Of a stretch of DNA of 48,023 nt, positions 26,201 through 34,673 are shown piece by piece; position 1 is the first letter of the stretch; the number at the start of each line of letters is the position of its first letter. The notes beneath the pieces were generated by a model that was not told the DNA's origin, searched no databases, and saw only the letters and a program-made list of their open reading frames with translations. Position numbers and translations under genes: made by a program. The DNA is taken from assembly GCA_023663825.1 (NCBI GenBank), contig JAMPGQ010000007.1, forward strand, positions 1-48,023, read 5' to 3'. Source of the stretch: Anaeroplasma bactoclasticum. GTDB taxonomy: Bacteria > Bacillota_I > Bacilli_A > Acholeplasmatales > Anaeroplasmataceae.

Positions 26201-28774
26201 ACAGTTAGTCCAAGCCAAGTTTCCTTTGTTATTCCAGCAGAATTATTATTTGCTACGATGAAGGATGAGGCTCAAGCAATCTCTATTACGTTAAATCGTA
26301 ATTCTGTAAAAAAACTAGCTGCTATAGACATAGCTAACCTTTATGTTTCCTATACAAATTCAAGAAAATATATGAAGCTAGATACTTTAAATATTTCGTT
26401 ACTTGAAAGTTCACTTGGTTTGATTATTCCTACCGATTATGCAAGCTACTATGAAATATCAAACATTGCTAATTTATTTGAAGCGTTCTATCATAATGCT
26501 TTAGAGAAGAGCTTTGAGGTTAGTGGTACTGTAACTCTTACTGCGTTAAGTATCATTAATATAAACGTACCTGTATTATTTAAGGTCAATGTTGATGAGA
26601 CTGGAATGCCGATTGTTTATGCACATTTAGATTTAACGAATATAGGTATAGCCTCTTTGGCAATGTCAAAGAAAAATGTATATATTTATTATAAAGATAA
26701 TTATGTTTATATTCATAGAGATGATGAGAAGGCTAAGGATAGTCGTAAGATTAAAATACATTATACAGAATTTTTTGATAATATCATGTATTATCTTTTA
26801 GACTATTCTATGGGGTTACCAGACAGTATTATTACTCTTATCAATAAAACGCCTGAAGGTGATGGCTTCGTTGATGCTTCTTTATGCGTAAGTGATGTTT
26901 CCATTGGCACAGAAGAATTTATGTTTGATTTGAATATGAAGGAAATTGCAGATAATAATGATTTAGGTAAATTATTAGCAGTTTTAGCCTCCTCTTTAGT
27001 TGCTAAAACAGATGAATTAGGGAACTATGTTTTAGATGCTGATGGGAATATAATCTTTGTACCGATGATTACTAAAATAACAAATTTCAGCTTTACAGCA
27101 GTTGAAGTTATCAACTTGAATAGCAAAAACTTAGTTTTAAGCAATATCAAAAAGGATGAAAATAATAATCTGGTTGTATCTGCTGTTTCTTTAGATGAGC
27201 TTGATCGATATTTAGCTGACTTTGATGCTCAGTTTAATGCTGATGAGGAATATATCTATAAAAATAACACATGGATAAGTAATGGTAAAATTAAGCATAA
27301 TGTTATCTTTGATCTTGCAGAAACTGGAAGTATTATCAGAAAATATGGTGCTCAAGATAAGATTGATTTCCCTTATGTTTTAAATCAAGTATTTAGTGTA
27401 ACTTTAGAAGAAGAAACTAAATATTATAAGGTTCTGGGCTGGTATTTAGATGCATCTTATTTGAAGCCACTAGACCAACTTGATCAAATTTATATGGCAA
27501 ATAAAACCTTAGTATATTATGCTAAGCTTGTAGATGTGACTATTCAAATGAAGATTACCTCTTTATATGATGAGGAGTATACTCTTATTACCTATGAGGG
27601 TGCTGATATTACTTCAACGATAGAAGAACAATATAATATTCATAAAATAGATGATATAATCTACAAATATGTGGGATTGTTTATTGAGGATACTTGTGTT
27701 GATTTAGATACACTTACACCTGGATTCTATGATTTAACTGTAAAGTGGGAAGAAGTATTCTATCCATTTGTAGTACAGTATAATGGTGCAAAAAAAGAAT
27801 TGAAAAAAGAAGATAATCAAAGCTTTTTAGATAATTCTTATGTCATCTATAAAAATAATGAGTATCTATTATATGATGCATCTATTTTAACTCCAGAATA
27901 TATCCTATCTAATTTTGCGAGCCTATTTGTAGCAGATGATGAAAAGGAATGTTTTGATTTAGAATTAATTCCTTTAAATGATTCACGCCTTGAAAATTTC
28001 GATTTGATTACTTTTGAAACACCAAGAGAAGAATTCAATACCAAAGGATTTTATGGTTTTTATATTCCAAAGACTGAGGCAAAAGATATTTCCAATTTGT
28101 TACCAAATGGTACATATGATAGCTTTGAAATTAATGCTTGGGTAGAAAATGATACATACTATTCTTGGTCTGATGTAAAAGCAATAACTGGTACTCATCA
28201 TTTTACAGCTTATGCAGCAACAAAATTAAGCTATTTTGAATTCGAATCAAAGGAATCAGGTGCTAGTGTAACTGCTTATACAGGCACTGCATCAACTGTG
28301 ATTCTGCCAGAATATGCACTACTTAGTGGAAATTATTTAAAAGTTATAGAAATTAAAGAACAAATAAATGATTCAAAAGAAGTCTTTTCTGCCTTTACCG
28401 AAAATAATAGTATAGCTACGTTTATTTCAAATGAAAGTTTGACAACAATTGGTGGAAATGCTTTTAAGAATTGCATTTCTTTAAAAACAGTATATTTATC
28501 TGAATCTGTTATAAATATTGCAACTGATGCCTTCTATTTTTCTAAGGGAAATAATTGGGGTAAAAATGCATATGCAAGTAATTTAAGAATTTACTTCTTA
28601 TATCAAAGTGAAGCACGTTCTTCTCAATTTAGTGGAAAAAAGCTTTTGGCTTTTAATGACTCTAGGAAATATTATTATTCAGTAAAGGATCTTTTAAGTG
28701 ATTTAAGAAACACCTTTGTTGACGAGAAGAATACAGTTTTAACAGCTAGTAGTACTATATTAAAGACGATTTAA
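20252..28774 (+). CDS. Giant repeat surface protein, membrane-anchored, with C-terminal InlB-like and BspA-like repeats
   Basis: A 2840-residue protein. Residues 5-26 form a signal anchor (KKIIFLSIFILLLAIGG), probably uncleaved or a late-cleaved signal. A Pro/Ser-rich neck and an N-terminal domain of about 250 residues follow. Residues about 320-2180 consist of many degenerate copies of a beta-rich module with phrases such as LYLKDNSYTIEGKL, DIYVSGLGYTIKVNLD and SISFSGKYEA. Two 374-residue units (698-1071, 1072-1445) are nearly identical. The module pattern (a gel-like beta sheet, then an Ile/Leu/Asp helix ending in VELSKME) recalls LolA-like folds, but that is only an impression. About 2350-2430 resembles an InlB/Listeria-Bacteroides repeat (YYKVLGWYLDASYLKP...NKTLVYYAK). 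Residues about 2723-2760 form a BspA-type leucine-rich repeat (LTTIGGNAFKNCISLKTVYL). No LPXTG or C-terminal anchor is seen. It is probably an adhesin or surface-layer-like protein. Confidence 0.8.
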   Translation: MKKKIIFLSIFILLLAIGGVGIFYYTQTHRKDVVFAEKSKYQTYTAPAPTDGTSPVDHNSYDNLAYILWVLEHTEQYTSHTEGTAVSVGQTQTIYNHRRVNGDEQLVDTISGGLVSLGKQKYFLDNKVLIRDYISKKGDDIQWKTDEPECITKTEYMKRYGWLPNQATAYIICKETILEISEVTILENNLYSITVSLNPNEEYAPFWYQREIKTNASSVTKPVFSSIIIEYIFNNDWKIQQVNTKEKYKVTPKVAPITVDCETNITETFDYTTGEFDPLAMEFFEQYKDMVPTGDTSTEKPEENTPLSYITGSLLGGDRKEKTFDVTVNIGGQIIKGKLLLNISNLTSIIVKVSLGDLQVVYENNQVYIDYGSLKVKCDVDEISEVLQPLLAEIVMGNSSTSSSSEAFDLNQIMNDLNQAQVTETEDAVNLDLTLNLMGFNLPLVFDIHKNGDKLDLQSIESNLLIEGTEVKISIDKNESLEFIPINGEYNDLKNINFIVEDVIHILRNKRLEISFSSSYEDYIISGIAKLGLNKNDPIQVNLSIENEKLELSETVLIVYDSSYFYVNYKQMKLKLSSLELMEFIKKVLPENKALPKLDISKALETLSDIDFKTILQKLSIQDKEVYISLDLSSLIEELSILDLKIEDTEEGFSLKTNLNDIILLLDTTTDFSVDFDGSNYVDMDEYINLIDFVLKNINKESLGVHVDGIITYETYKIGVLGDIQLYLKDNSYTIEGKLIVTYLDQQVEVNIIVVGKDIYVSGLGYTIKVNLDTISETLNEITRRLGVELSKMEAPQIGIQDILSLIANIKLDSNSIEADLSSILEFIGVVGLNFSLEDTTLGLEVNNNLVQMSGSITPVEYKEIEVPKEYFDEADVLNVIDYVEDIMTMINQQYGYISFSGKYEAIEVSGKVYVDWKDTLKAKGKVQVIYEGQSLILDLIYTNETVYVAYENIKVKISEATIKELLQDKLPVLPESKPEEILTKVLEVVKELCITEDTISVLLNLGVFLEGMSETEIVLTDTLVGFDITTSLYELSLSLDVTNKEEIEVNDSEYSFVEGYIDLVEYIMSIINKESLGVHIDGIITYETYKIGVLGDIQLYLKDNSYTIEGKLIVTYLDQQVEVNIIVVGKDIYVSGLGYTIKVNLDTISETLNEITRRLGVELSKMEAPQIGIQDILSLIANIKLDSNSIEADLSSILEFIGVVGLNFSLEDTTLGLEVNNNLVQMSGSITPVEYKEIEVPKEYFDEADVLNVIDYVEDIMTMINQQYGYISFSGKYEAIEVSGKVYVDWKDTLKAKGKVQVIYEGQSLILDLIYTNETVYVAYENIKVKISEATIKELLQDKLPVLPESKPEEILTKVLEVVKELCITEDTISVLLNLGVFLEGMSETEIVLTDTLVGFDITTSLYELSLSLDVTNKEEIEVNDSEYSFVEGYIDLVEYIMSIINKESLGVELNGSFIVGSTTILYVGNIELLYNVETSAYDINALLSLSVFDITFDVLLMYKNHKIYIGFYDTIIEIHDSNIMEVVELICEKLNLDFPTFIDFTFEDLLDLCKNIQLTNNTIELNLSKYFSIFSKLKLSFTKEEFGYSLNLNQENVLNLNASVQKVEYKEINVPTSTMFKEDLSSLLDSIGCIVELASNKSLHIEMEDATTNVLINNKPLILTICASVDVLWDSDVKALCHLCLTGLGVTVQFDVSFINNTIYITISNQTIALRTDEIGDFIEEVIAILSPIVQLENPNIPSFTAIDLKDLALKITASSLEADMSKFIGKLCPILFTFYCIENKIEGLVNVSYDEKIDLSAPILISSSFVSSIPTPSVDLDKDDLLTLLSYGVDVYNLTLEKEFDLSLHTQVNTNGDVVATIDGDVYIKLLENQEFDARLKLIVYEFKDGKQIAWHQLDLEIISLTTLQSLSNDFDCAMMFATYGNNPDDLGAVVKVRSTYQGIENLIASIMKLLNLNIPFLNQSQDKKIKDLSKLFDEITVSPSQVSFVIPAELLFATMKDEAQAISITLNRNSVKKLAAIDIANLYVSYTNSRKYMKLDTLNISLLESSLGLIIPTDYASYYEISNIANLFEAFYHNALEKSFEVSGTVTLTALSIININVPVLFKVNVDETGMPIVYAHLDLTNIGIASLAMSKKNVYIYYKDNYVYIHRDDEKAKDSRKIKIHYTEFFDNIMYYLLDYSMGLPDSIITLINKTPEGDGFVDASLCVSDVSIGTEEFMFDLNMKEIADNNDLGKLLAVLASSLVAKTDELGNYVLDADGNIIFVPMITKITNFSFTAVEVINLNSKNLVLSNIKKDENNNLVVSAVSLDELDRYLADFDAQFNADEEYIYKNNTWISNGKIKHNVIFDLAETGSIIRKYGAQDKIDFPYVLNQVFSVTLEEETKYYKVLGWYLDASYLKPLDQLDQIYMANKTLVYYAKLVDVTIQMKITSLYDEEYTLITYEGADITSTIEEQYNIHKIDDIIYKYVGLFIEDTCVDLDTLTPGFYDLTVKWEEVFYPFVVQYNGAKKELKKEDNQSFLDNSYVIYKNNEYLLYDASILTPEYILSNFASLFVADDEKECFDLELIPLNDSRLENFDLITFETPREEFNTKGFYGFYIPKTEAKDISNLLPNGTYDSFEINAWVENDTYYSWSDVKAITGTHHFTAYAATKLSYFEFESKESGASVTAYTGTASTVILPEYALLSGNYLKVIEIKEQINDSKEVFSAFTENNSIATFISNESLTTIGGNAFKNCISLKTVYLSESVINIATDAFYFSKGNNWGKNAYASNLRIYFLYQSEARSSQFSGKKLLAFNDSRKYYYSVKDLLSDLRNTFVDEKNTVLTASSTILKTI
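22343..23464 (+). repeat. Tandem 1122-bp duplication, copy 1
   Basis: This copy and the next are 1122 bp (374 codons) apart in register and read as identical except for one base (GTA to ATA near 22370, Val to Ile). They preserve the reading frame, so this is a recent internal duplication within the giant protein gene. Confidence 0.95.
23465..24586 (+). repeat. Tandem 1122-bp duplication, copy 2
   Basis: Second copy. After its end the sequence shares only the short ATCAATAAAGAATCCTTAGG junction of the unit and then diverges into older, degenerate modules. The copies could recombine to expand or contract the protein by 374 residues. Confidence 0.95.
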
Positions 28775-28776
28775 AT

Positions 28777-28804
28777 AAAAGATGCATCGGAAGATGCGTC
28801 TTTT
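28777..28804 (+). terminator. Terminator of the giant protein gene
   Basis: AAAAGATGCATC (28777-28788), loop GGAA and GATGCGTCTTTT (28793-28804) pair with one G-T wobble, and the right arm ends in a T run. The stop codon of the giant gene is 3 bases upstream. Confidence 0.85.
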
Positions 28805-28831
28805 ATGTTATAATGAAGATGGGTGATATTA

Positions 28832-29458
28832 ATGGATTTGAATTTTGAGGATATGCTAGAATATGTGAAGCATATGTTAATTGAAAATAAGGGAATTAGA
28901 AGTCATAAGCCACAGCTTTACTTTAGAAATCGTTTTGAACATATTAAACGTGTTTATGGTTGGGCAAAACGAATTATAGCTGGTGTAGAGAATTGTGATG
29001 AGAGTATTGTTTTAACAGCAGCAATATTCCATGATTGTGGATACACCAATGAATCTAAAAAGTCTCATGCCACTTTAGGGGCAAATATTTTCTTAGAATA
29101 TGCTTTAAAGCATTCCTTTGCAAAAGAGTTTACAGATAAAATTTATAATATGATTTTAAATCACTCCAATAAAGGATTAATTAAAGAACCAGATACACCT
29201 ATCGAAATGATTGTTTTATTAGAAGCAGATTTAATTGATGAAGAAGGAGCATTAGGTGTTGTCTTTGATTTGCTTGCAGAAGGATTTAAATGCCCAGATT
29301 CTTATGATTCTGTCTTTAATGAAATTATGATACATTCTGCCCATATATTAAATCAAAATTATATGGTGACTCCAGTAGCCAAGGAAATCTGGGAGAATAA
29401 AAAAGAATTTATAAAGAAATTTATTGCTGATTTAAAGTATGACTTATTTATGGAATGA
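28832..29458 (+). CDS. HD-domain phosphohydrolase
   Basis: A small metal-dependent HD-superfamily protein of 208 residues. Motifs appear in order: FEHIKRVYGWAKRI (about residues 34-47), AAIFHDCGY with the HD pair (about 63-71), ILNHSN, then LEADLIDEEGALG (about 132-144). All expected metal ligands are present. The substrate is unknown; nearest groups include 5'-nucleotidases and stress-related nucleotide hydrolases. The ATG at 28832 follows GGGTGA. A TATAAT at 28809-28814 overlaps the upstream terminator tail and could be its promoter, although the -35 is poor. The next gene, trmFO, begins 13 bases later, so they are probably co-transcribed. Confidence 0.78.
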   Translation: MDLNFEDMLEYVKHMLIENKGIRSHKPQLYFRNRFEHIKRVYGWAKRIIAGVENCDESIVLTAAIFHDCGYTNESKKSHATLGANIFLEYALKHSFAKEFTDKIYNMILNHSNKGLIKEPDTPIEMIVLLEADLIDEEGALGVVFDLLAEGFKCPDSYDSVFNEIMIHSAHILNQNYMVTPVAKEIWENKKEFIKKFIADLKYDLFME

Positions 29459-29471
29459 GGAAGTGAATTAA

Positions 29472-30767
29472 GTGGAAATCAACATTATAGGAGCAGGCCT
29501 TGCAGGATGTGAGGCAACCTACTATTTATCAAAAAAAGGTTATACTGTTCATTTGTATGAGATGCGTCCAAAAAAGATGACTCCTGCCCATTTGACAGAT
29601 AAATTTGGGGAACTTGTATGCTCTAATTCTTTGAGAAGTGATTCTTTGGAGAATGCCTGTGGCATCTTAAAAAAAGAGATGGAATTATGGGATTCGCTCA
29701 TTATCAAAGCTGCTAGAATGCATGCAGTAGAGGCAGGTGGCGCTTTAGCAGTTGACAGGGAAGGCTATGCTAATTATGTTACTGAATTTATCAAGGCATT
29801 ACCCAATGTAAATATTATCTATGATGAAATAACTTCTTTAGATGTTAATATTCCTACGATTATTGCAACAGGACCATTGACAACAGATGGACTATGCCAA
29901 GAAATAAAACGATTATTTGATGCAGAGGACTTTTATTTTTTTGATGCACAGGCGCCGATTATATATGCAGATTCTATTGATTATTCTAAGGTGTATTTAA
30001 AATCACGTTATGATAAAGGAGTACCTTCTTATTATAACTGTCCCTTTACTAAGGAAGAGTTTGACCTGTTCTATACTGCTTTAATTACAGCTGAAGAAGT
30101 TGAGGTTAAAGATTTTGAGATAAAAGTATTTGAAGGCTGTATGCCAATAGAGATAATGGCCAAGCGTGGACCACAGACCTTAACCTTTGGGCCTATGAAG
30201 CCAGTTGGGCTTAAGACTCCAAATGGAGAAAAGCCTTATGCAGTAGTTCAATTGAGACAGGATGATGCTGCCAAGGAAATGTATAATCTAGTAGGGTTTC
30301 AAACACATTTAAAATTTGGAGAACAAAAAAGAGTATTTCAAATGATCCCAGGACTTGAGAATGCAAGGTTTGCCAAGTATGGGAGAATGCATAAGAATAC
30401 ATATATCAATGCTCCAAAAATATTAAATCCAACCTTCCAAACAAAGAAATATCCTAATCTTTTTTTTGCAGGACAAATTAGTGGTGTAGAAGGCTATGTA
30501 GAATCTGCAGCAAGTGGAATCTATGCTGCAATCAATATGGATAGATATTTAAAGGGTAAGGAGCTTGTTGTTTTTCCTTCCACTACAGTGATGGGAAGTA
30601 TGGCAAACTATATCTGTAATGCTAGTCCTGAAGGCTTCCAACCTATGAATGCAAATTTTGGAATTATGGCAGATTTAAATATTCCACATAAGAAAAAGGA
30701 TAGAAAAGCCCTTTATGCTAAGCGTGCTTTGGAAACTATGCAAAAGGAGAGGAAATGTTATGAATGA
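29472..30767 (+). CDS. trmFO: FAD/folate-dependent tRNA (uracil-54) methyltransferase
   Basis: Forms 5-methyluridine at position 54 of tRNA, using methylenetetrahydrofolate and FAD. The N-terminal [15 protein letters not shown] (about residues 4-18) is the FAD-binding glycine motif, and [17 protein letters not shown] (about 48-64) is characteristic of Trm[21 protein letters not shown] (about 335-353) is the second FAD motif. At 431 residues the length is normal. The start is a GTG at 29472, about 8 bases after a GAGGAAG. It overlaps xerC by 8 bases, the classic Bacilli pairing. Confidence 0.95.
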   Translation: MEINIIGAGLAGCEATYYLSKKGYTVHLYEMRPKKMTPAHLTDKFGELVCSNSLRSDSLENACGILKKEMELWDSLIIKAARMHAVEAGGALAVDREGYANYVTEFIKALPNVNIIYDEITSLDVNIPTIIATGPLTTDGLCQEIKRLFDAEDFYFFDAQAPIIYADSIDYSKVYLKSRYDKGVPSYYNCPFTKEEFDLFYTALITAEEVEVKDFEIKVFEGCMPIEIMAKRGPQTLTFGPMKPVGLKTPNGEKPYAVVQLRQDDAAKEMYNLVGFQTHLKFGEQKRVFQMIPGLENARFAKYGRMHKNTYINAPKILNPTFQTKKYPNLFFAGQISGVEGYVESAASGIYAAINMDRYLKGKELVVFPSTTVMGSMANYICNASPEGFQPMNANFGIMADLNIPHKKKDRKALYAKRALETMQKERKCYE

Positions 30768-31689
30768 TTCTGAAGCTATAGCTAAATTTATGGATTATTT
30801 AGCAAATGTAAAATATTATTCTCCAAATACAGTAATCAGTTACCATAAGGATATTTTAGAATTTAGTGAATTCATTCATTCCGAAAGGATGGCTGCAGGT
30901 CTTTTACAGATTAGAAATAAAAGGTTATGCACAATTTATATTTCCTATTTGTCAAGTTTAAACTTAGCCTCTACAAGTATCAATAGAAAGCTATCTTCTT
31001 TACGTAGCTTTTATGACTTTCATTTAAAAAGTGGAGAAGTAACTACAAATTATTTTGATGAGGTCGAAGCACCTAAGGCACCAAAAAGATTACCCAAAAT
31101 GATTAAAGAAAGTGAAATAGAAATGCTATTTAATGCTTGCAATCAAAATACACCTTTAGGCTTGAGAAACTATTGTATCTTAGAAGTATTATATGGGTGT
31201 GGCTTACGTGTGAGTGAGTTATGTAGCTTAGAAATAAAGGATATTGATTTTAGCAATCTTTCTATAGTAGTTCATGGTAAGGGAAGTAAGGATCGAGTGG
31301 CTATTATGTTTGAGGATATGGCACATGATTTGAGAAGATATATTTCCACCTTCCGCTTGGATTTATTATACCTTTCAAATGACCATGAAAATAGACATTT
31401 GTTTTTGAATAAAAATGGTACAACCCTAACACCTCGTGGGGTTCGTGTGATATTAAATAAGTTGATTGCTGATTGTGGGGAAACCTTTAAATTATCTCCA
31501 CATATGCTAAGACATAGCTTTGCTACAGCATTATTAAATAATGGGGCAGATTTGAGAAGTGTACAAGAGTTATTAGGCCATGAAAATTTATCTACAACTC
31601 AAATTTATACACATGTTTCTTTTGAAAGTGTTAGAAAATCCTATGAATTGAGTCACCCTAGAGCTTCAAAAAAAGATGTGAAGAATTAG
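30760..31689 (+). CDS. xerC: Tyrosine recombinase XerC (CodV-like)
   Basis: A site-specific recombinase for resolving chromosome dimers at dif. The N-terminal SAM-like core-binding domain ([17 protein letters not shown], about residues 19-35) precedes the catalytic domain. Its active-site residues are an Arg in [10 protein letters not shown], a Lys in VHGKGSKDR, and [24 protein letters not shown] (about residues 248-287), where the last Tyr is the nucleophile. At 309 residues it is the usual size. In Bacilli the trmFO-xerC pair is normally followed by hslV-hslU-codY; those genes are absent here. The ATG at 30760 is inside the end of trmFO behind AAAGGAGAGG. Being bounded by housekeeping genes argues against a mobile-element integrase. 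Confidence 0.88.
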   Translation: MNDSEAIAKFMDYLANVKYYSPNTVISYHKDILEFSEFIHSERMAAGLLQIRNKRLCTIYISYLSSLNLASTSINRKLSSLRSFYDFHLKSGEVTTNYFDEVEAPKAPKRLPKMIKESEIEMLFNACNQNTPLGLRNYCILEVLYGCGLRVSELCSLEIKDIDFSNLSIVVHGKGSKDRVAIMFEDMAHDLRRYISTFRLDLLYLSNDHENRHLFLNKNGTTLTPRGVRVILNKLIADCGETFKLSPHMLRHSFATALLNNGADLRSVQELLGHENLSTTQIYTHVSFESVRKSYELSHPRASKKDVKN

Positions 31690-31740
31690 AACATCATAAA
31701 TTTTTTTAGTTCTCCCTAAAATGAAATAAGGAGGGGATAA

Positions 31741-31860
31741 AAAAGAAAAAATCTTGGAGTGAAATTTATGGATTTTAGCGTATATAAATATTGATAAAAG
31801 CCCTCAAAAAAGGTATAATAAAATTGTTTAAAAGCATAGAGTTAGGAGGACTTTTTCTGT
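31741..31860 (+). repeat. IS-end-like repeat, left copy
   Basis: About 120 bases closely similar to 34674-34776, in the same orientation: AAAAGAAAAAATC, TTGGAGTGAAATTTATGGATTTTAG, then GGAGGACTTTTTCTGT. The two copies bracket the PL11 gene. They resemble the left end of a transposon whose transposase begins just after the second copy. This copy lacks the transposase start. Confidence 0.6.
31791..31819 (+). promoter_or_regulatory. Promoter in the IS-like end, upstream of the PL11 gene
   Basis: TTGATA (31791-31796) and TATAAT (31814-31819) with 17 bases between. It lies in the repeat and points to the PL11 gene, about 120 bases before its start. No closer promoter is seen. Confidence 0.65.
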
Positions 31861-31941
31861 CACATGGGAATTTATTATAATGTTGATAGGTGCATTTCGA
31901 CATTTTCTAAAAAAAATATATTTTATAATTAAGGAGAATTT

Positions 31942-34578
31942 ATGAAGATGGATAGAAAAACGAAAAATAATACAATAAAATATCCCCAAGCAAATAAAAA
32001 AGCGCCGATAAAAAAACTTTCAATGATATTTATCTCTGTGGTTGCCGTATTAAGTATGGCATCCTGTTCTGTTAAGAAAGAGACAACTATTTCTTTCTTT
32101 GAGTCTCCTTTAACAAAGCAAATGGAAAACCTTGACAGAGGACTAGTTGCTGTGAATGGTGGTTGGGACAACACTTATTTAAGTTGGCGACTTTTAGGCT
32201 ATGAAAGTATAGAAAATCAAGCCTTTGACATTTATTGCAATGGAAAATTAGTACATACGACAGGTCCACACGATGCAACGCAGTGGAATCACTATGGCAA
32301 TCCTCCGCTTGATGCAACATATCAGGTCGTTCCTGCGGGGGCAAATCCAAATGATCCTGCTGTACAAAAAATAAATAAACCAGTTAAAACACTAAATACT
32401 GCTAAAGGGGGATCAGGCTATGTCGATATTTTATTTGATATGCCACCTGATGATATTCAGCAGACATGTGAAAGTACCTATAAGCTTGATGAAAACGGGA
32501 ATAAAATTCCTATAATGGTTATTGACCCCGACACAAATGAAGAAAAACAATTAGAGGTTGAAGATCCAATTACAGGTGAAATGATAAAGCAATATGAAAC
32601 AGATGTTGCAACCGATGAAAATGGTGATATTATACTTACCGACAAAATAGGTGATGATGGAAAGCCTATTCGGTGGAAATATGGCGTTGATGATATTATG
32701 ACAGGCGATTTAGATGGTGACGGAGAATATGAATTAGTTGTTTCCTTTTATGGTTCTACCCAACGCAGTTGGCCAGGGTATTCAAGCCCAGTAATCATTC
32801 GTGGTGTGGATGTCGATTGGCAAACAGGTGAAAACAGAACAATGTGGGAAGTTAACTGTGGTAGAAATATTTGTGCTGGCACCCACTATAACCCTATTCT
32901 CGTTTACGATTTTGATGGTGACGGAAAATCTGAAATGATTATGAAAACTGCTCCTGGGACCCATACTGTAAGCAAAAATAATCAAAAATATTATGTAAGT
33001 GAAGCAGGTAGAGGTACATATAGTCAGTTTACTTGGGATTACACAACACATACAGGATCTCGCAAGCAATATAATGTCAAGGATATAGATAACTCACGCT
33101 ATTACGGAAATCCTGATTTTGGTTGTTGGTCAGGTCCAGAATTATTGACCGTATTTAGTGGCGAAACAGGTATGGCTTTACAAACGATTGGCTACGAGGC
33201 AGATTGGAACTTCCCTCCTAAATGGACAGGTGGAAGAGATGAAGGACTCCCTCGTTGGGGTGATTATTGTGGGAATCGTAGTGAAAGATTTTTAGGAACA
33301 GTCGCTTATCTTGACGGCGAACATCCTTCAGCAGTAATGACACGTGGACTTTATACATACGTTTATTTAACTGCTTATGATTGGAATGGGAAAAATTTAA
33401 CACAACGCTGGTTATCAGAAAATAACTGGGTTGGCGGGGATGATGGTGCAAGTGATGTCCGTGAGGGAATAGTGGAAGGTAATAATGTGGTTTGGTACGG
33501 AGATGACCGTTACAATTATACCGAAAGCCGTCCTCATAAAACATTTTCATTAACAGCACACGGACAAGGCAATCATTCTTTAGGTGTTGCAGATGTCGAT
33601 AATGATGGTAAGCACGAAATAGTTTATGGTGCGGCAATTATTGATGATGATGGACATTGTATGTCTTCTACAGGCAGAGGGCACGGGGATGCACATCATA
33701 TAAACGACTTTAACAACGACGGTAAAATTGAAGTATATTCCGTCCACGAGCACGGGTCAGGCATTGATTTAATACAATATGACAGCTCAAACCTACAAGG
33801 ATATAAGGATTTGTATTGGAGTGACTGGGCTGGCTGGGACATTGGGCGAGGTATGGCTGGTAATCTCCACGACGCATATTCTTTGGAATATAATGACCCT
33901 GCCGTATTCTATTCTGTTATGAATGGCTCGCTATATAGCACAAAGGACGGTAGTGAATTGAAAGGATTTACAGCCAAAGACTCTGATTTGCCCGTCACGC
34001 TTGCCCCTGATTCAAATAAAGCAAGATGTATGGATTTCACTGTTTATTGGGACGGTAATTTGGATGTCGAGCTTTTAGATATAGCTGGTAGTGGAGGAAT
34101 ACCATTCTTAGCACATCATTATATAGACTATATGACGCCTAGTGATTGGGACATTGTTGAAAAAAGCGGACTTAAAGGGCAAACCAACCGCTTTACCTGG
34201 GGGTACCACTTACAGACAACTATTCCAGACGTAACCACAAATAATGGCTCTAAAGGTGTTCCTGCTTTAACGGCGGACATTCTAGGGGATTGGCGTGAAG
34301 AAATGCTATTTAGACTGAACGACTTAAATGGTGACGGCTATTGTGACGGCATAAGGCTATATATGACTGGCGAACATACACAATATAGACTTTATACTTT
34401 AATGCACGATAGTCAATACAGATGTCAGGTATCTAGTGAAAATGTTGGCTACAACCAACCACCACATACATCTTATTATATTGGCTCTCTTGCGTGTGCT
34501 AAGGATGAAGAAGGGAATTTGCTTAATTATCTTTTACCCAACAGACGATTTGATAAGATTACAGTCCCTAATAATTGA
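31942..34578 (+). CDS. Rhamnogalacturonan lyase lipoprotein (PL11 family)
   Basis: A secreted polysaccharide lyase of 878 residues that cleaves rhamnogalacturonan I by beta-elimination. The N-terminus has a signal with lipobox-like MASC (Cys42), so the enzyme is likely membrane-anchored outside. The catalytic part opens with QMENLDRGLVAVNGGWDNTYLSWRLLG (split as QMENLDRGLVAV and YLSWRLLGYE), the PL11 hallmark. Eight-bladed propeller calcium loops appear in series (GDLDGDGEYELV, YDFDGDGKSEM, ADVDNDGKHEI, NDFNNDGKIEV). An insertion of about 80 acidic residues (about 150-250) is not usual. The ATG at 31942 follows AAGGAG. Coding style differs from neighbours: more GAC, GGC, CAC and C/G-ended codons. 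With flanking repeats this points to transfer. Its product L-rhamnose units would feed rhaBAD. Confidence 0.88.
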   Translation: MKMDRKTKNNTIKYPQANKKAPIKKLSMIFISVVAVLSMASCSVKKETTISFFESPLTKQMENLDRGLVAVNGGWDNTYLSWRLLGYESIENQAFDIYCNGKLVHTTGPHDATQWNHYGNPPLDATYQVVPAGANPNDPAVQKINKPVKTLNTAKGGSGYVDILFDMPPDDIQQTCESTYKLDENGNKIPIMVIDPDTNEEKQLEVEDPITGEMIKQYETDVATDENGDIILTDKIGDDGKPIRWKYGVDDIMTGDLDGDGEYELVVSFYGSTQRSWPGYSSPVIIRGVDVDWQTGENRTMWEVNCGRNICAGTHYNPILVYDFDGDGKSEMIMKTAPGTHTVSKNNQKYYVSEAGRGTYSQFTWDYTTHTGSRKQYNVKDIDNSRYYGNPDFGCWSGPELLTVFSGETGMALQTIGYEADWNFPPKWTGGRDEGLPRWGDYCGNRSERFLGTVAYLDGEHPSAVMTRGLYTYVYLTAYDWNGKNLTQRWLSENNWVGGDDGASDVREGIVEGNNVVWYGDDRYNYTESRPHKTFSLTAHGQGNHSLGVADVDNDGKHEIVYGAAIIDDDGHCMSSTGRGHGDAHHINDFNNDGKIEVYSVHEHGSGIDLIQYDSSNLQGYKDLYWSDWAGWDIGRGMAGNLHDAYSLEYNDPAVFYSVMNGSLYSTKDGSELKGFTAKDSDLPVTLAPDSNKARCMDFTVYWDGNLDVELLDIAGSGGIPFLAHHYIDYMTPSDWDIVEKSGLKGQTNRFTWGYHLQTTIPDVTTNNGSKGVPALTADILGDWREEMLFRLNDLNGDGYCDGIRLYMTGEHTQYRLYTLMHDSQYRCQVSSENVGYNQPPHTSYYIGSLACAKDEEGNLLNYLLPNRRFDKITVPNN

Positions 34579-34667
34579 AACTGAAAAAGGTGCTTGAATT
34601 TTCTATCGATTTATTTGATAAAAAAGACCTTAAATATATCGACAAATCTGAAGTGGTACCAACATAG
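34575..34667 (+). pseudogene. Short open fragment after PL11, possible gene C-terminus
   Basis: Thirty codons starting inside the PL11 stop read as coding-like (VLEFSIDLFDKKDLKYIDK...VVPT) and end in TAG. No start signal is seen. It may be the C-terminal scrap of a lost gene between PL11 and the second repeat. Unrecognised. Confidence 0.25.
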
Positions 34668-34673
34668 TAGACA

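Noticed and set aside
30760-31689. Phage or transposon integrase in place of XerC
   Set aside because: The gene is translationally joined to trmFO, as in Bacilli chromosomes, and has XerC length and motifs. No attachment sites or phage genes adjoin it.
33218-33637. Minus-strand ORF of 139 codons within the PL11 gene
   Set aside because: Shadow frame of a strongly supported gene; rich in His and Tyr, with no ribosome site or start context.
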